Positions 1 through 11,560 of a DNA stretch of 64,000 nucleotides are shown here, in pieces. Position 1 is the stretch's first letter. Every line of letters begins with the position of its first letter. The translations under genes were made by a program, and so were the position numbers. The notes beneath the pieces are model-generated. The model worked only from the letters and a program-made list of their open reading frames with translations, made no database searches and was not told the DNA's origin. Source of the stretch: Typhlomys cinereus. Taxonomy: Eukaryota; Chordata; Mammalia; Rodentia; Platacanthomyidae. The stretch is from the NCBI GenBank assembly GCA_023101885.1, contig JALPQD010000142.1, forward strand, positions 4,238,121 through 4,302,120, in the 5' to 3' direction.

Positions 1-1751
1 TACTTTTCAATAAATATATATTGTCTTGGCAAAAAATAATCAGGCACATAAGAGCAGAAATAGTGCACTAGAATCATTACATCAGAGAAACACAATGTTC
101 TTTTTATTTTTTGAACATTTCATATACAAACAAAATGTCCTGATTCCCCACCCCCTCCTATCCCACACTCCTCCCATCTTCCCTTATGTTCACAAATCCA
201 GCCATGTCTCACTTGTTCTCATGTCCCTCTGAAAATGTGGATCCCAGCCCTCTTTTTAGGAGTACCTCTACCAGAAGGAGTATGGGCATATGCAGTAGTG
301 CAAATGGCCCTTCAGTGGACAGGCCTATAGGTGAGGATGCTCCCCGTCTCTTACCCAGCATCTACCCGGATGTTTCTCATAGTGTCGATAATTCTCCTGA
401 GATGTTGACTTCTCAGCCTTTGTAAGGACCTGGGAGAAATAGGTAGATGTCATTACAGTGAGCTCCTGAACACAACAGCCCTGTCATAACTGGAGTGTTG
501 TGACAGACTGTAAACCTCCCCACCTTTAGGCTTTCGCAATCTTATCACCCCCTTTTCCACTAGGTTTGCGGAGCTTTGAGATAGGGAATGATATTGATGA
601 CCTGATTAGGGCTGAGCATTCCAAGATCACCTATACTCTGGACCTTGGTCAGATATGATTTTCTGAATCTCCAATCTTTCATTGAAACATGAAGCATCTT
701 AGTTGAGTACAGAGAGCTTTGCTTGTCTAGGGGTATATAATAAAAAGTGTTTGGATGGTAGGTTACTATCAAGACTTTATAGCTAACACCAAGACTTCTT
801 TCACTGTCTATTGTCTATTGTTGCCTCTTCCACTGTTATTTGAACATGTACATTACCAGGCATGTTTTCACTGGTGATAAGAGGGGACTTTGAATGAGTC
901 TTTATTCCAATTACATTTACCAGCAAGTTTCCTTAAATCATTTTCCTTGACTGCTGAGTAGCATTTTATTGTGTGTATTTACCACATCTTCATTATTCAT
1001 ACATCTACTGTTGACATCTAATCTGATTTCATTGCTATGGCATTGTGATTAGGGTTTCAATGAATATAGATGGGCAAGTGTCTCTGTAATAAGATGAGGT
1101 GTTTTTTGGGAATATTCCCACAAGTGATGTAGCTTGGCCATGTATGGCATTTAGATTTTTAACATTTTTAGGAGCCTCCCTACTAATTTCCAAAGGAGTT
1201 GTATAAGTTTGCATTCCCACTATCAATGAAGGAGGGAGACTTTGTCACTATATCCTCACCATTATATGTTATGATTTGTGCTTTAGATTTTACCCATTCT
1301 GATTGAGATGAGATGACATCTCAGGGTGGTTTCAATTTGCATTTCCCTAATGGATAGAGAGGTAGAACAATTTTTAAGATATTTGCTTGACATTTGAATT
1401 TTATCCCCTAAAAAGTTTATTAGTTCTAAGTCACATTTTTAATTGGGCAGTTTAATTCTCTGATAATTAATTTTCAAGTGCTTCATATACTCTGGATATT
1501 AGTTCCCTGTCAAAAAAATTAGTTAGCAATGATTTTTCTCTCATTCCATCAGTTGCGTTTTGCTCCATTAACAGTATCATTTGCTAAACAGAAGCTTTTT
1601 AATTTCATGAGATCCCATTTGTTGGGTGTTACACTTACTTCTTCTGAATATGCTGTCTTATTCAGAAAAGTTTACCAAATTCAGTCAGTTCAAGTGTATT
1701 CCTTTTTCTTTCTTTCTAAGAGTTTTATAGATTCTGATCTAACATTGATCA

Positions 1752-1903
1752 GATGGGATAAATGTGAAGCATTCCTATTTAGGTCAGGAAGTAGACAAGG
1801 CTGTTCACTCTTACCACTTGTACCTGAAGTTGTAGCTAGAGGTATAAGAAAAGAGAAGAAGAAAAAGAGGATACAAATAGGAAAGGAAGAAGTCAAGATA
1901 TCT
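1752..1903 (+). repeat. Inverted duplicate of L1 RT region (left arm)
   Basis: This block reads in the sense L1 orientation inside an antisense L1. It is the near-perfect reverse complement of about 2654-2806. Both arms encode the L1 segment ending at the conserved [13 protein letters not shown] motif, read here as RQGCSLLPL. Both also share private changes such as an A/G-rich run around 1852-1872, so one arm was copied from the other. The spacing between arms is about 750 bp. Confidence 0.8.
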
Positions 1904-2653
1904 TTTCTTTCTTCTTCTGCATTCTTTCTGCATTCATTTCTTCTTCATCTAGATATCCAGTTTTTCAAGCACCATTTGTTGAAGATACTTTCCTTTTTCT
2001 AATTTTTTACATCTATGTCAAAAATCAGTTGTCCATAGGTGTATGAGCATGTATATTAGTGCTCAGTTTTAATTCATTGAGCAATATTTCTATTTTTGAG
2101 CCAGTACCCTGCTGTTTTAATTACTATGGCTTTGTAGTATAATTTAAGGTCTGATATAGTAACATCTAGCAGAGTTTAATTACTCAGGATTGTTTCTGCT
2201 ATCTTGGGTCTTTTGTGCATCTATATGAATTTTGAGATTATTTTATCAGTTTCTATGAAGAATTGCATTTAAAATATTGATTGTACACTGAATCTGCATA
2301 TGCTTTTGGTGGGATAATCATTTTCACAATGTTAACTCTAGTGATCCAGGAATACAGTCAATCTTTCTACCTTCTACTATCTCCTACAATGTCTTTCTTT
2401 AGTTTTTGGAAGTTTTCATTGTATAGGTTTTTCACATCCCTGGTTAGATTTATTCCAAATTATTTAATATTTTTGAAGTAATGATAAGTGGGAGTTTTTG
2501 TTAATCTTTAGGGTTAATAAAGGAAAGCCACAGGTTGCAAAATTAAACCTGCCACTCTACTGAATATATATACATATATATATTAGCTCCAGAAATGTTC
2601 TAGTGGAACTTTTGGGGGTCTCTCAGATAAAGAATCATGCCATCTTTAGTAAG

Positions 2654-2806
2654 GATATCTTGACTTCTTCCTTTCCTATTCGTATCCTTTTTTTCTTCTT
2701 CTCTTTTCTTATACCTCTAGCTACAACTTCAGGTACAAGTGGTAAGAGTGGACAGCCTTATCTACTTCTTGACCTAAATAGGAATGTTTCACATTTATCT
2801 CATTTA
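2654..2806 (-). repeat. Inverted duplicate of L1 RT region (right arm)
   Basis: This is the native-position arm of the inverted repeat, continuous with the antisense L1 on both sides. It pairs with about 1752-1903. Immediately 5' of it on the plus strand (2636-2648) is the antisense of the RT catalytic box, which reads GATGGC where an intact L1 would have two aspartate codons. Confidence 0.75.
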
Positions 2807-2925
2807 GGATGATTTTTGTTATATGCTTATTGTGTATGGTCTTTATTATGTTAATGTATTTTCCTTCCATCTCTGTTGTCTCTGGCTTTTATCATAAATG
2901 GTTGCTGAATAATTTAAAAACCTTT

Positions 2926-3170
2926 TTCTTTTTTTCCTCCCTTATCTCTTATTAAGATCTTTTATTTTAAGTTTGTCATTCACACAAAAGGATGCTACAA
3001 GGGATGGGAAGGAGGAAAAGGGAGTCACTGGGAGAAGGAGAGGAAGGGAGGGGGGTGAAAGGAAGGGGGAAAGGGGAAGAGTGCAAGGAGGGATAAGTGG
3101 GGAGAGGAGGAGGGAGGGAGTGGACGGAGTACCTATTGAGCTTGTATAATTAGGAAAAATAAAATGTGGG
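2926..3170 (+). mobile_element. L1 3' UTR end fragment
   Basis: The segment carries an L1 3' UTR signature: a G/A-rich polypurine tract (about 3000-3125), then a sentence reading ACCTATTGAGCTTGTATAAT, then an A-rich AATAAA-type end. The same ending occurs at 14880-15085. It forms part of the material that splits the antisense L1 between 2925 and 4888. Confidence 0.7.
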
Positions 3171-3386
3171 AGGAAAAATCTCTTATTTCCCTCTCTTGCA
3201 AGCTTTTCTTAATAATGGCTTTATTTACATATTTACTTGTATTCTTTTGTCTCCACTCTCTTTGGATATTCTCTCCCCTACCCAAGTTTAATTCCTTTGT
3301 GGTTATAAATGGATATTATAGAAATTTCCCCTTGAGTTTGTCATTATGGTGGCTTCATTCTAGGTTTCACTTATAAGAAAGAATGA
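3171..3386 (-). mobile_element. Possible antisense L1 3' UTR remnant
   Basis: This pyrimidine-rich stretch is interrupted by the sense L1 3' end that follows. Its right end (about 3355-3386) joins in sense with 3664 onward as an antisense ORF2 C-terminus. The rest is too degenerate to assign firmly. Confidence 0.35.
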
Positions 3387-3663
3387 CCTAAGGGGAACAC
3401 GGGAAAGGGTTCGGGAAAGGCCACTGGGTCCTTGTACGTCATCGGAGAGGAGGGCCCAGAGGAAAATCAGACATGCACAAGAAAGGACTCTGGGAATTGG
3501 GGTGGGAGGCACTGGGGGATGGGGAGGGAGAGGGATGGGGAGGGGGAGCAGGAGGTACGGGGGGGAGGAGGAGGGAGGGAGGGAACTGGTGTACCTAATA
3601 AGTTTGTATGAGCTAAAATAAAAAAAAAAAAAAGAAACATGAAGAACCTAAAAAAAAAAAAAA
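3387..3663 (+). mobile_element. 5'-truncated L1, 3' UTR only, with poly(A)
   Basis: This short insertion matches the last 270 bp of the L1 3' UTR at 30.13-30.38 kb. It has the opening CCTAAGGGGAACACGGGAAA, a G-rich polypurine tract at 3490-3590, the ending GTACCTAATAAGTTTGTATG and then two A runs. The short string AGAATGA(C) occurs on both sides (about 3380 and 3672), a possible but weak target-site duplication. It sits inside an antisense ORF2 3' end, so it is younger than that copy. Confidence 0.8.
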
Positions 3664-3920
3664 AAGAAGACAGAATGAATGACATTTATCTTTCTGTGTC
3701 TGGGATATTTAAAACTCAGAATAGCTTCTTCCAAACTCTCTCCATTTACCAGCATGTATCATTAATTCATTTTTCTTGATAACTAAGTAGTATTCCACTG
3801 TGCATATGTAACACATTTTCATTATCCATTCATCTACTGTTAGGCATTTGGACTGATTTCATGACTTTGCTATTGTGAATAGTGCTGCAATGGTTGTACA
3901 CTTGTTTCTATAGTAAGATG
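3664..3920 (-). mobile_element. Antisense L1 ORF2 C-terminus fragment
   Basis: The stretch from 3690 matches the antisense of the last roughly 80 codons of ORF2, comparable with 58470-58690. It includes the region that in intact copies encodes the MEYYSAIKNDE segment. Stops and indels are frequent. Confidence 0.7.
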
Positions 3921-3924
3921 AAGC

Positions 3925-4887
3925 ATTCAAGAAAAAAAGGCAAATGACTTAGGAGAAATAGAGAGATCAAGGGCCTATCCTAATAGTGAATGCTATAAGT
4001 CACTACAACTCTGGTAAGAAGAATCTATGAAAGCAGCAGAGGTGTGTAAGATCTATGATAAAGCAATTACTCTCTGAATTGGTTCTAATCCCCTTAATGG
4101 CAGGGAAACCATGTCTGATACTGAAAGCCTATCCAAATTATGGTAGAAGGGGAATGAATGGACAGGAACAGATACCTTAATGTTAACCATAAAAGATTTA
4201 AAATACAACACCATCTAAATACTCCTTTTTTATCCTTAGATAAGAAAAGCTCTCAGAATTCAACAAAGTTACACTATATCACAATGGAAAACATGTGAAG
4301 CAGAAAACCACATTAGGCCAGAATACAGAATTTCAATGAACCTTGAATACTAAGCCCTAATTAGCTCATTAAAATCTTATCCCACCCTCAAGAAACCTCA
4401 TAAAAGAGGGAGCAGTAAGATTTTAAGAGCCTAAAGGTGAGGTGAGGTACTCCTGACAAACATACTCCAGCTAACTCAGGGTTGCTTTACCCATAAGGTC
4501 ACTGAGGGGAGAACTTCTAACCACCAGATCTACACAATAGCCAACTTATTGACATTTACCCAAGGACTAACTAGGATCTTAGAAGAAACAAGTACTCTCA
4601 AAGAGTGTTTCAGGATCAGATTCTGGACAGGGGCAAAGGAACCTCCCCACTTCTGACTTTACCCACTGAAGAGCTACATAATATTCATCAGAAATCTGTC
4701 TCCCATACCAACACAAGCACCCCAAAGGAAGCCCTGTGATACACAGAAACAGAGGGACCGGAGGTGGGGGGGGATCAGGATTAATGAAGGGAGGGAAGTG
4801 GAGGGAGAAAGTTATGTGAATGAGAAGGATGGAAGAGGAGGGAAATGGGGAAGGGGATCAAGGCAAAGACAAATAAATAAATAACTT
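3925..4887 (+). mobile_element. Sense L1 3' UTR, older subfamily
   Basis: The order of blocks follows the L1 3' UTR at 34.3-34.8 kb but is diverged: a GAGGGAGCAGTAAGATTTTAAG-like block at about 4405, a TACTCCAGCTAACTCAGGGTT-like block at about 4463, a purine tract at about 4745-4860 and an AATAAATAAATAA tail. It has no ORF. It is the last piece of the insert that splits the antisense L1. Confidence 0.6.
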
Positions 4888-6550
4888 GTTCTTCATCTAT
4901 TAAAAGGATTATATGATTTGTGTCTTTGCATTTGTTTGTTTGGTGAATTGCATTTACTGATTTGCATACATCAAACCAACCTTGTGTCTTTGGAATAAAC
5001 TCAACTTAGTCATGGTGGATGGTCTTTTTGATGTCTTTTTGAATTCTGCTTTCAAATATTTTGTTGAAATTGTTGTGTCTGTATATATCAGTGAAATTGG
5101 CCTATAGTCTACTTTTTATTGAGGTTTTATTTTACTATCAATCAGTATAATAATAACTTTATAAAGAAGTGTTTGGAAGCATTCATTCTTTTTCTAATTT
5201 GTGCAGTAATTTGAGGAATAGTGGTGTTAGTTGTTCCTTAATTGTCTGGCAGAATTCTACACTGAATCCATCCAATCCTAGTCTTTTATTGATTAGGTGA
5301 TTACTGTTTTAATTTGATTACTTATTATAAAACTGCTTAAATAATTCTATTCTGCCAGATTTAACATTGGTAAGCTGTATGTGCCTAGAAATTCATCTAT
5401 TTCTTTCTGATTATCAAATTTGGTGGAGCACAGCTTTTTGAAATGTGTCCTTATGGTTCTCTTAATTTCCTTGGTGTCAATTGTGATAACTCCATTTTCA
5501 GGTCTAATTTTAATTATTTGGGTCTTGTTGCAGTCAGCCTGCATGGTTGCTGATAAATCACCATCAAATGGCTTAAGGGAACAAAGTGGTTACAGTTCTT
5601 AGCCCAGGTTGATAGGAGAGCTCACAACAATACCAGGGCTGAAGGAACTGGCCACCATCACCACATAATGGTTGAGAGAGGGACATCCTTACTTGTCAGA
5701 CCAACATCTCTGGCCAAGTGTACACAAGGATGCCAACTTCCTACAACCAACTCTCTGTATTTTATTCACCTATTCAGGGCTTAGCCACATTCATCATGGG
5801 CTGGGTCTGCCCCATCAACTAGACAATCTCCTTCAGGTTTGTTCTGGGCTTAACTCAACTACTAATTCTCTACAAATGTGCAGAGAGCTCAAACCTTCAA
5901 CCATCAAGTTGACACCTATACATAACCATGACAGGTCTTCTCTCTTTTGGTTTCGGTGAATTTGACCAAGGGTTTGTTAATCTTGTCTTTTCAAAGAATC
6001 AACTCTTTGTTTCATTGATTCTTTGTATTATTTTCTTTATATCAATTTCATTCAAATCTTACCTGATCCTATTCATCTATGCCTATAAATTGCTTTGGAG
6101 ATTGGTTAGTTCTCATTTCTCTAAGGTTTAAGCTGCATTGCTCAGTTATTTATTTGTAATCTTTTTTTCTTTCTTTTTGATGTAGGTGTTAAGTGTCAGA
6201 AGCTTTCCTTTTAGAACAGATTCATTGTGCCCCACAGATGCAGTAGGTATATTGTGTTTATTATTATCTATGCTTTATTTGAATTTTTATTTCCATTTTG
6301 ATTTCAGCCTGGATTGATTTGTCATGCAGTAACATGTTTAAGTTGCCACGAGTTTGTGTACTTTCTGTGTCTATACCTTGTTATGTTTGTCCAGCTTTGT
6401 TCTATGGTATTCAGATACAGCACAGGATGTAACTCCAATTTTCATGTAATTCTGGAGGCGTACTTTGTGTGTTGGTATGTGGCCTATTTTGGAGAATGTT
6501 CATCAGTGTTCTTTTTTAGACATTATATTAATTTTAAATTCATAATAAAA
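4888..6550 (-). mobile_element. Old antisense L1, ORF2 RT and endonuclease parts (part 2)
   Basis: This is the apparent continuation of the antisense L1 that stops near 2925. It starts in the RT fingers region and ends inside the endonuclease domain near 6550, so the element is 5'-truncated. It is interrupted at 5526-5933 by a solo LTR. Removing the LTR and one copy of its 5-bp duplication restores a continuous L1 alignment. All frames are broken. Confidence 0.75.
5526..5933 (-). mobile_element. Solo MaLR-type LTR with 5-bp target duplication
   Basis: A 408-bp LTR on the minus strand starts TGTCATGG and ends CTGCAACA, so it has TG...CA termini. It is flanked by GGTCT at 5521-5525 and 5934-5938. 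It is homologous along its length to the LTR at 19298-19710. Compared with that copy it has lost about 19 bp around the AATAAA signal. The 5-bp duplication fits ERVL/MaLR integration. No internal sequence remains, so it is a recombined solo LTR. Confidence 0.85.
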
Positions 6551-7904
6551 TATGAGTAATATTCTTCTTACTAAAAATGTTACAAAACCTTTGAGGAAAA
6601 TATAGTATGAAGGTCTCATCAGCAGAATGGAGTATAAACACTGAGTCAATCAAGAGTGAAGGATTCTTTTGTTCTAATATCAAACAAATCATTTTGCAGC
6701 TTGATAGAATTGGCATCTTACTCCTTTTATCTCTTCTTCATGAGCCTGGCTTGTATGGGTCCCACTTTACTCTTGGAAGGAAGAAAATGTATTCATTTTC
6801 TTTTTGAAATTATTCATTGACAAAAAGATAATGATCCTTACTTTCTTGGAAGTGATAATTTAATGAGGAGACATAGATGAGAAGTATAAAAATAGTCGTT
6901 TATACTGTAAGATCATAAGAATGAGTTGAGGGAGGTCTGAAGATTACAAAACTTCAGATAATCTCTTCAACAGAAAGAATTTAAACTATGTTTCCTTCTG
7001 TTATCACTCTTATCCTCTTCCTGGCCTTTCTTGAATATTTAGTATGACATTAGTAGGTCATTGACCATCCAAGAGTTAGATTAGGACTAGAGATGAGACT
7101 AATACTAAAAAGCAATGAGAAATTCTGTGCAGGATTCTGGTTTATAAATACTTTGTCACTCTAAGAAGTAAGAGATTTTTAAAGAACTATCATCCTAAGG
7201 AAAAAAAAATATGACCTATCTTATTGTAAAAGACACCAATGAACACTCAAAGAATAACAAAAAATTAGGAAATGAAAATAATCCAGGAAAAAATATTGTT
7301 CCCACCAGTCAAATACCTGCTGAAAGAAGTGTGAATGGCTAAGAACAAATGTTGACAATATGAAATTAGCAGCAGTTATATAAAATAAGAAACTTTGGAT
7401 CCATATATGCAAAAAGAGACAAATTAATAAATTGAAATATTGATAAAATATGAGTATTTACTTATTCCTAGATATATAGCAATCAAAGAGATAAATTAAA
7501 CTTTCCAGTAAAGGAGTCTGTCAGACACCAACTTAGAGAATTAGTACTATTATCATCAGTGAGAGAAAGCCTAGTTATAATTACATGTTGGATCCAGTGA
7601 GAAGTGCATTACTACTGTGAGATTGCTGTCAAGCATTCCATATAATTTATTTATGAACAAACATCAGACAAGCACAAAGTGGAAGAAAGTTTACAAAAGA
7701 ATATCACAAAATCTACTAAAGTATCAATATCCTGACAGTGAAGAAACATATATTTTTTCATACATGTGTAATACACAAATGAACACATGATGAAACAGGT
7801 AACTCTGAACTGGATCTTTTCGCCAGGAAATACATTATTGCAGGATATTGTAGGATATTGAGGAAAACTGAATGGAAATGATTATGTCTTATGTAGAAAG
7901 CACA
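6551..7904. other. AT-rich unique sequence, nothing recognised
   Basis: I see no repeat family, splice-flanked open frame or RNA gene here. Short open frames are AT-rich and without recognisable motifs. Confidence 0.5.
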
Positions 7905-8145
7905 TTTTATGGCTAGAAATTTAGCTCAGTCTATAAGATTCTTGTCCAGCATGCATGAAAACCAGGGTTTAGGCCCAAGCAGAAAGTGGGCATGGTATTG
8001 TGTACCTGTAATCTCAGTCCCAGGAAATAGAGGCAGACAGAGAAGAAATTCAGGACTCTCCTCAGCTACAGCAGCACATTTGTGACTAGCTGGAGCTACA
8101 GGAGACACTGCCCTTCTATGCCCATCTCCCATAAAAGAAAACACA
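7905..8145 (+). mobile_element. B4-like composite SINE (tRNA-type head plus B1-like body)
   Basis: The head (about 7912-7970) resembles the ID/tRNA-Ala-derived TTTAGCTCAGT...GCATGCATGAAAACC... pattern. The body (about 7985-8120) follows the order of a 7SL-derived B1 element: GGGCATGGT, GTAATCTCAGTCCCAGGAAATAGAGGCAG-like, then CAGCTACAG. Heavy divergence marks an old insertion. Confidence 0.6.
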
Positions 8146-9110
8146 AAGCCCATATTGATCATATTAAAATAATGTAGCATAATATCAACAACTAAGTTCA
8201 GGGAAAATCATTTCACTTTTGCCCTGCTTACAACTTTCCACATGTTTCAAATGTTTTACAAAGCAAATGTTTTAAGTAATTGAAAAAATGCCAAGCTAGT
8301 TATGAATCTGAAAATTTATAGAAGAAAATTATTCTAAAGTACTATAAATAAAATATGACAATAACTTGGTAATTAAGTAATATGTCTGTGAAACTTTTTC
8401 CTACATATTTTACTTTAACATTCTTTAACTGTTTCCTCTGTTTTTATATAATATTATATGAGATGATGCAAAGATAAATGAATCTTTCTCATAACATTAA
8501 TTATTCTTTACAAAACTACTTGAGAAAATTTTCTTACTTTTTAAAAGTAGTTATAGATCTAATCATACAATTGAGATTATTCTGTTATTTTAAAGTTATA
8601 ACAAACTTTCCTTAGGTAGATGAATTTCTGCTTTTTATTACATGTGAAGTTTGGTATGATAAATTATTTCAAGGCAATATGATTTTTTTCTGAAATTAGA
8701 CACAAATAGCAAAATCTATGTGCATTTTGGAATACCATTATACTGTCAAAACATAATAGATTATATAATAAAATTACTTTTTCATTGCATTAATTCACTA
8801 ATAATTTCTGCATATTAAATTTATATGACTAGAAGACATTTATTATCGGTTGGCTATATTGGTGAAAATTTGTACTTCATCTTATTCAAGAATTATCATG
8901 CATAAGAAAATATAATTTACTGCATTAGAATATATTAAACATTCTTTTACTCACACACAAAACTATTTTGTGATCTAACTACTTATGTGTACACTAAAAC
9001 AAACAGGTAGACTAATACGTTCTATTCTGTGTTATTTACAATGGAGGACTCTATGGTATATTTATATTCCTTTATAAAGTATTCTAGAATAGTATCCTGT
9101 GGGGAGTTTT
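8146..9110. other. AT-rich unique sequence
   Basis: The stretch is very AT-rich, with no open frame of note and no repeat family I can name. Confidence 0.5.
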
Positions 9111-9111
9111 C

Positions 9112-9245
9112 TGGGTGTTTGTACTGATTACTCTCCTTTGTTGCTGTGAGACAATATTTAAACTCAAGCAACTTTTAGGAAGAAAGGGAGACTTATTTAG
9201 TTTGCAGTTCCAGAGGGGAGATACAGATTGTTTCTGAAATCTTCA
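9112..9245 (+). repeat. Fragment of a medium-reiterated rodent repeat (URR1-like?)
   Basis: The order TTGTTGCTGTGAGACAATAT, then AAGCAACTT, then an AGGAAGAAAGGGAGACTTAT-like block resembles the 5' part of a common rodent non-autonomous repeat (URR1 type). The name is from memory and uncertain. Confidence 0.35.
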
Positions 9246-9640
9246 TTTGGAATTGCAATAGCCGCAAATAAAAATTTATTCCATAACATAATAGAGAAAA
9301 TTATAATTTACTCTTTACCCATGAAAGCTGAATTAAAATTTTGAAACAGTGTCGGAGATCTCTTAATTTATTATAAAAGTTAATTATGTCTTAGTTAAAG
9401 CATCCAGTGAATAGAAAAAAGATGCTTTAGATACAAGAATGCCAATATAATTCACTATATTAGGAGGCAGTGGGAAAAATGTGTCAACAGATAATTAACT
9501 TTTAAACAGGCAGTCATGATTGCAAGAGCACCCGGTTAAAATCCTGATGAAAACAGACATTTCTACCTGACTAGCATCATCTGGGAGCAATAATGATTGA
9601 CTTAGAGAAAACAAGGGCAAAAGTGAAGTAAAAAAATTAG
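9246..9640. other. Unique sequence, nothing recognised
   Basis: AT-rich, with no repeat or gene signal seen. Confidence 0.4.
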
Positions 9641-9895
9641 AAATTGCTAGAGAGAAGGCTCAGGAGTTAAGACTGTCTTGCAAGCAAAAGGACCTGAGTT
9701 TAGATCCCAGATCCCAAGTAAAACTGTCCAGGCCTGTACTTCTCACTCTGGAATGCAGAGCCTGGAAAATCACAGAGCAATGTATAAGGGAGGTAGAATT
9801 AATCCAGAGTGATTCTCAAAGGCATCCTTGGGCCTCCACAGATACACACAGTATCCTCTGATGCACACACACACATAAACACACACAAGGTTCAA
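9641..9895 (+). mobile_element. tRNA-headed SINE, older subfamily
   Basis: The head TAGAGAGAAGGCTCAGGAGT...CTGAGTTTAGATCCCAG corresponds to the A- and B-box region of the SINE at 25466. The body has TGGAATGCAGAGCCTGGAAA, a CCTTGGGCCTCCACAG-like block and a CA-rich tail. It shares this body type with the copies at 12510, 39262 and 51488. Confidence 0.8.
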
Positions 9896-10139
9896 TTCAC
9901 CTTATTAATTTCTCCTACAAAAAGCATAAACACTACCACAGACAATATTTGAAAAACACTACTTGCAATAGCACAAAATAGGGATTACATTGCATAAATC
10001 TTACTAAAATATAGAAGAAAATAATGAAACTTTAAAGAAAGAAATCAAATTTATAGGTAGGAAAGCTGAATATCCACATGAAAAAGTAGGCTCAGTATAA
10101 AAAGGAATGAAAACAATCAATTTTTCCTAAATAAATTTA

Positions 10140-10720
10140 CATATTTGGGGGGATGAGTGGTTTTATTCCCCACCCATACAAGGCCATGGCTGACACTCCC
10201 ATAACAAATCACAACTAGACAAGAAAGATTCAAGGCATCGTTATTTAATCCAAGTGCTACATGATAGAGGAGTCTTTGTAAATGAAGACTTAAAGATTCA
10301 GGGAAAACTGCTCACTTTCCTACTGTGGATCAATGATGAATCAATACACACAAAGAAATGCAACATGGAGAAATGGAGTTGACCTAACTGTAAAAAATGA
10401 GAAGAGAAACCACATAGGTCCTGGCTGTTTGACTTTTTCCATGTTTCTCTACACAGCCCCCATTTCCTCCAGATACAGGGCATAACCCTTCTAAGCAGCA
10501 GAATTCATGGTGTGCTATCAGGCAAGGCAGGACAAAGTATTCCATATGGACATTCCTTATGGACAGCTTTTACACAGAAAGGCAGGGAAGTGATTGAGTA
10601 ATGTTTCTAAGTTTTATGTCAGCTTTGGAGAGTGGGGTTCTGGTTTTTATAACCTGCCTGAGGGAAGAATTTCAGTTCCTATAGTCTGCCTTGGTGATGA
10701 TAGAGAAACAGAAAAAAAAA
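10140..10720. other. Unassigned, possible LTR-like repeat
   Basis: This segment is less AT-rich than its surroundings and reads like an old LTR or medium-reiterated repeat (GGGTTCTGGTTTTTATAACC, CATCGTTATTTAATCC). I could not find a second copy here, terminal dinucleotides or a target duplication, so no family is named. Confidence 0.25.
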
Positions 10721-10789
10721 AAATGTAATCAGAAGAAAGGCAGAAAAATATCTTTATTTCAAGTCCTGTATTAGGCATTGGTCTGTACA

Positions 10790-11063
10790 AGGACAGAATT
10801 TACTATAATTGCTTAAAACCAATAGATGCTGAGTATTCCAACAATGGCCAACGGAATTCTGGAGAGAAAAAGGCAAATTTTCAATCTCTTAAACTGTGTG
10901 CCTCAGCAGTTCCAATCTGATGCTGAAGTACTGGAAGATTTCTGTACAGTCAGAGGTCTTCAATCCATATTTGCTGATGTCAGTAAAGGATGGCAATCAG
11001 CAACAGGGATGGATAGCTCATGAGCAAGGAGCAGAAACAATCCATTCAACACTTCAGGCTTCT
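10790..11063 (+). repeat. Left part of a medium-reiterated rodent repeat
   Basis: GATGTCAGTAAAGGATGGCA and CAGCAACAGGGATGG resemble parts of a rodent medium-reiterated repeat that often ends in a CCCAGAG... block. Such an ending follows the SINE at 11385-11555, so the SINE probably split this repeat. Confidence 0.35.
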
Positions 11064-11079
11064 AAAACGTGTCTGTGTG

Positions 11080-11135
<56 letters not shown>

Positions 11136-11390
11136 AGGGACTTAAGTGTGTGTGTCTATGGAGGTCCAAAATTAACTTGCGAAATCATCCTGGATTGCTC
11201 TGCCTCCTTACTGCTTTGTTTTTGAGTTTCCAATGGTCAACCATGCAAGTCAGAAGTTCAGACTGCTACCATTTCCACCTGGCATTTTTATGTGCTACCT
11301 TGGTATATGAACTCCAGGCCTTTTGCCTGATAAAGACTTTAGACATAAAAAGGTAAGACTTTACCCCTGAGCCATCTCCCCAGCCCTCTT
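11064..11390 (-). mobile_element. Antisense tRNA-headed SINE with long (TG)n tail
   Basis: The antisense head, CCCCTGAGCCATCTCCCCAGCC (head complement), lies at about 11365-11386. The body has the antisense of the TGGAAACTCAAAAAC and GAGGTCC blocks. The tail is the (TG)n run at about 11073-11131. It interrupts a medium-reiterated repeat. Confidence 0.8.
11073..11131. repeat. (TG)n microsatellite
   Basis: A nearly pure dinucleotide run that is the CA-rich tail of the adjoining antisense SINE. Confidence 0.95.
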
Positions 11391-11560
11391 CAAATCCCCA
11401 CAGGAAGATACTATCCACTCTGAGGAAGGGTCATCTACAACAACAATTAATCCTTTCTGTAAATGCATTCCTGGACCTGCCCAGAGACATATCTCTCAGC
11501 AGATTCCAAATGAAGACAACCATCAAGAGTTACCATCTCAATGCCTTACATTGTCTTCAG
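11385..11560 (+). repeat. Right part of a medium-reiterated rodent repeat
   Basis: ACCTGCCCAGAGACATATC followed by AGATTCCAAATGAAGACAACC resembles the terminal part of URR1-like repeats. The family name is tentative. Confidence 0.35.

Larger units (their letters stand above)
105..2925 (-). mobile_element. Old antisense L1, 3' UTR and ORF2 C-terminal half (part 1)
   Basis: A degenerate L1 lies on the minus strand. Its 3' end is near 105-130 (T-rich on the plus strand), its 3' UTR runs to about 900, and the C-terminal then reverse-transcriptase (RT) part of ORF2 follows to about 2925. The C-terminal stretch at 950-1380 aligns by eye with the better-kept copies at 28.8-29.4 kb and 58.4-58.9 kb. 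All frames carry stops and indels. The element appears to resume at about 4888 on the far side of inserted L1 material. A roughly 150-bp sense-oriented duplicate of its own RT region is embedded at about 1752-1903. This is a dead fossil with no coding capacity. Confidence 0.8.
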
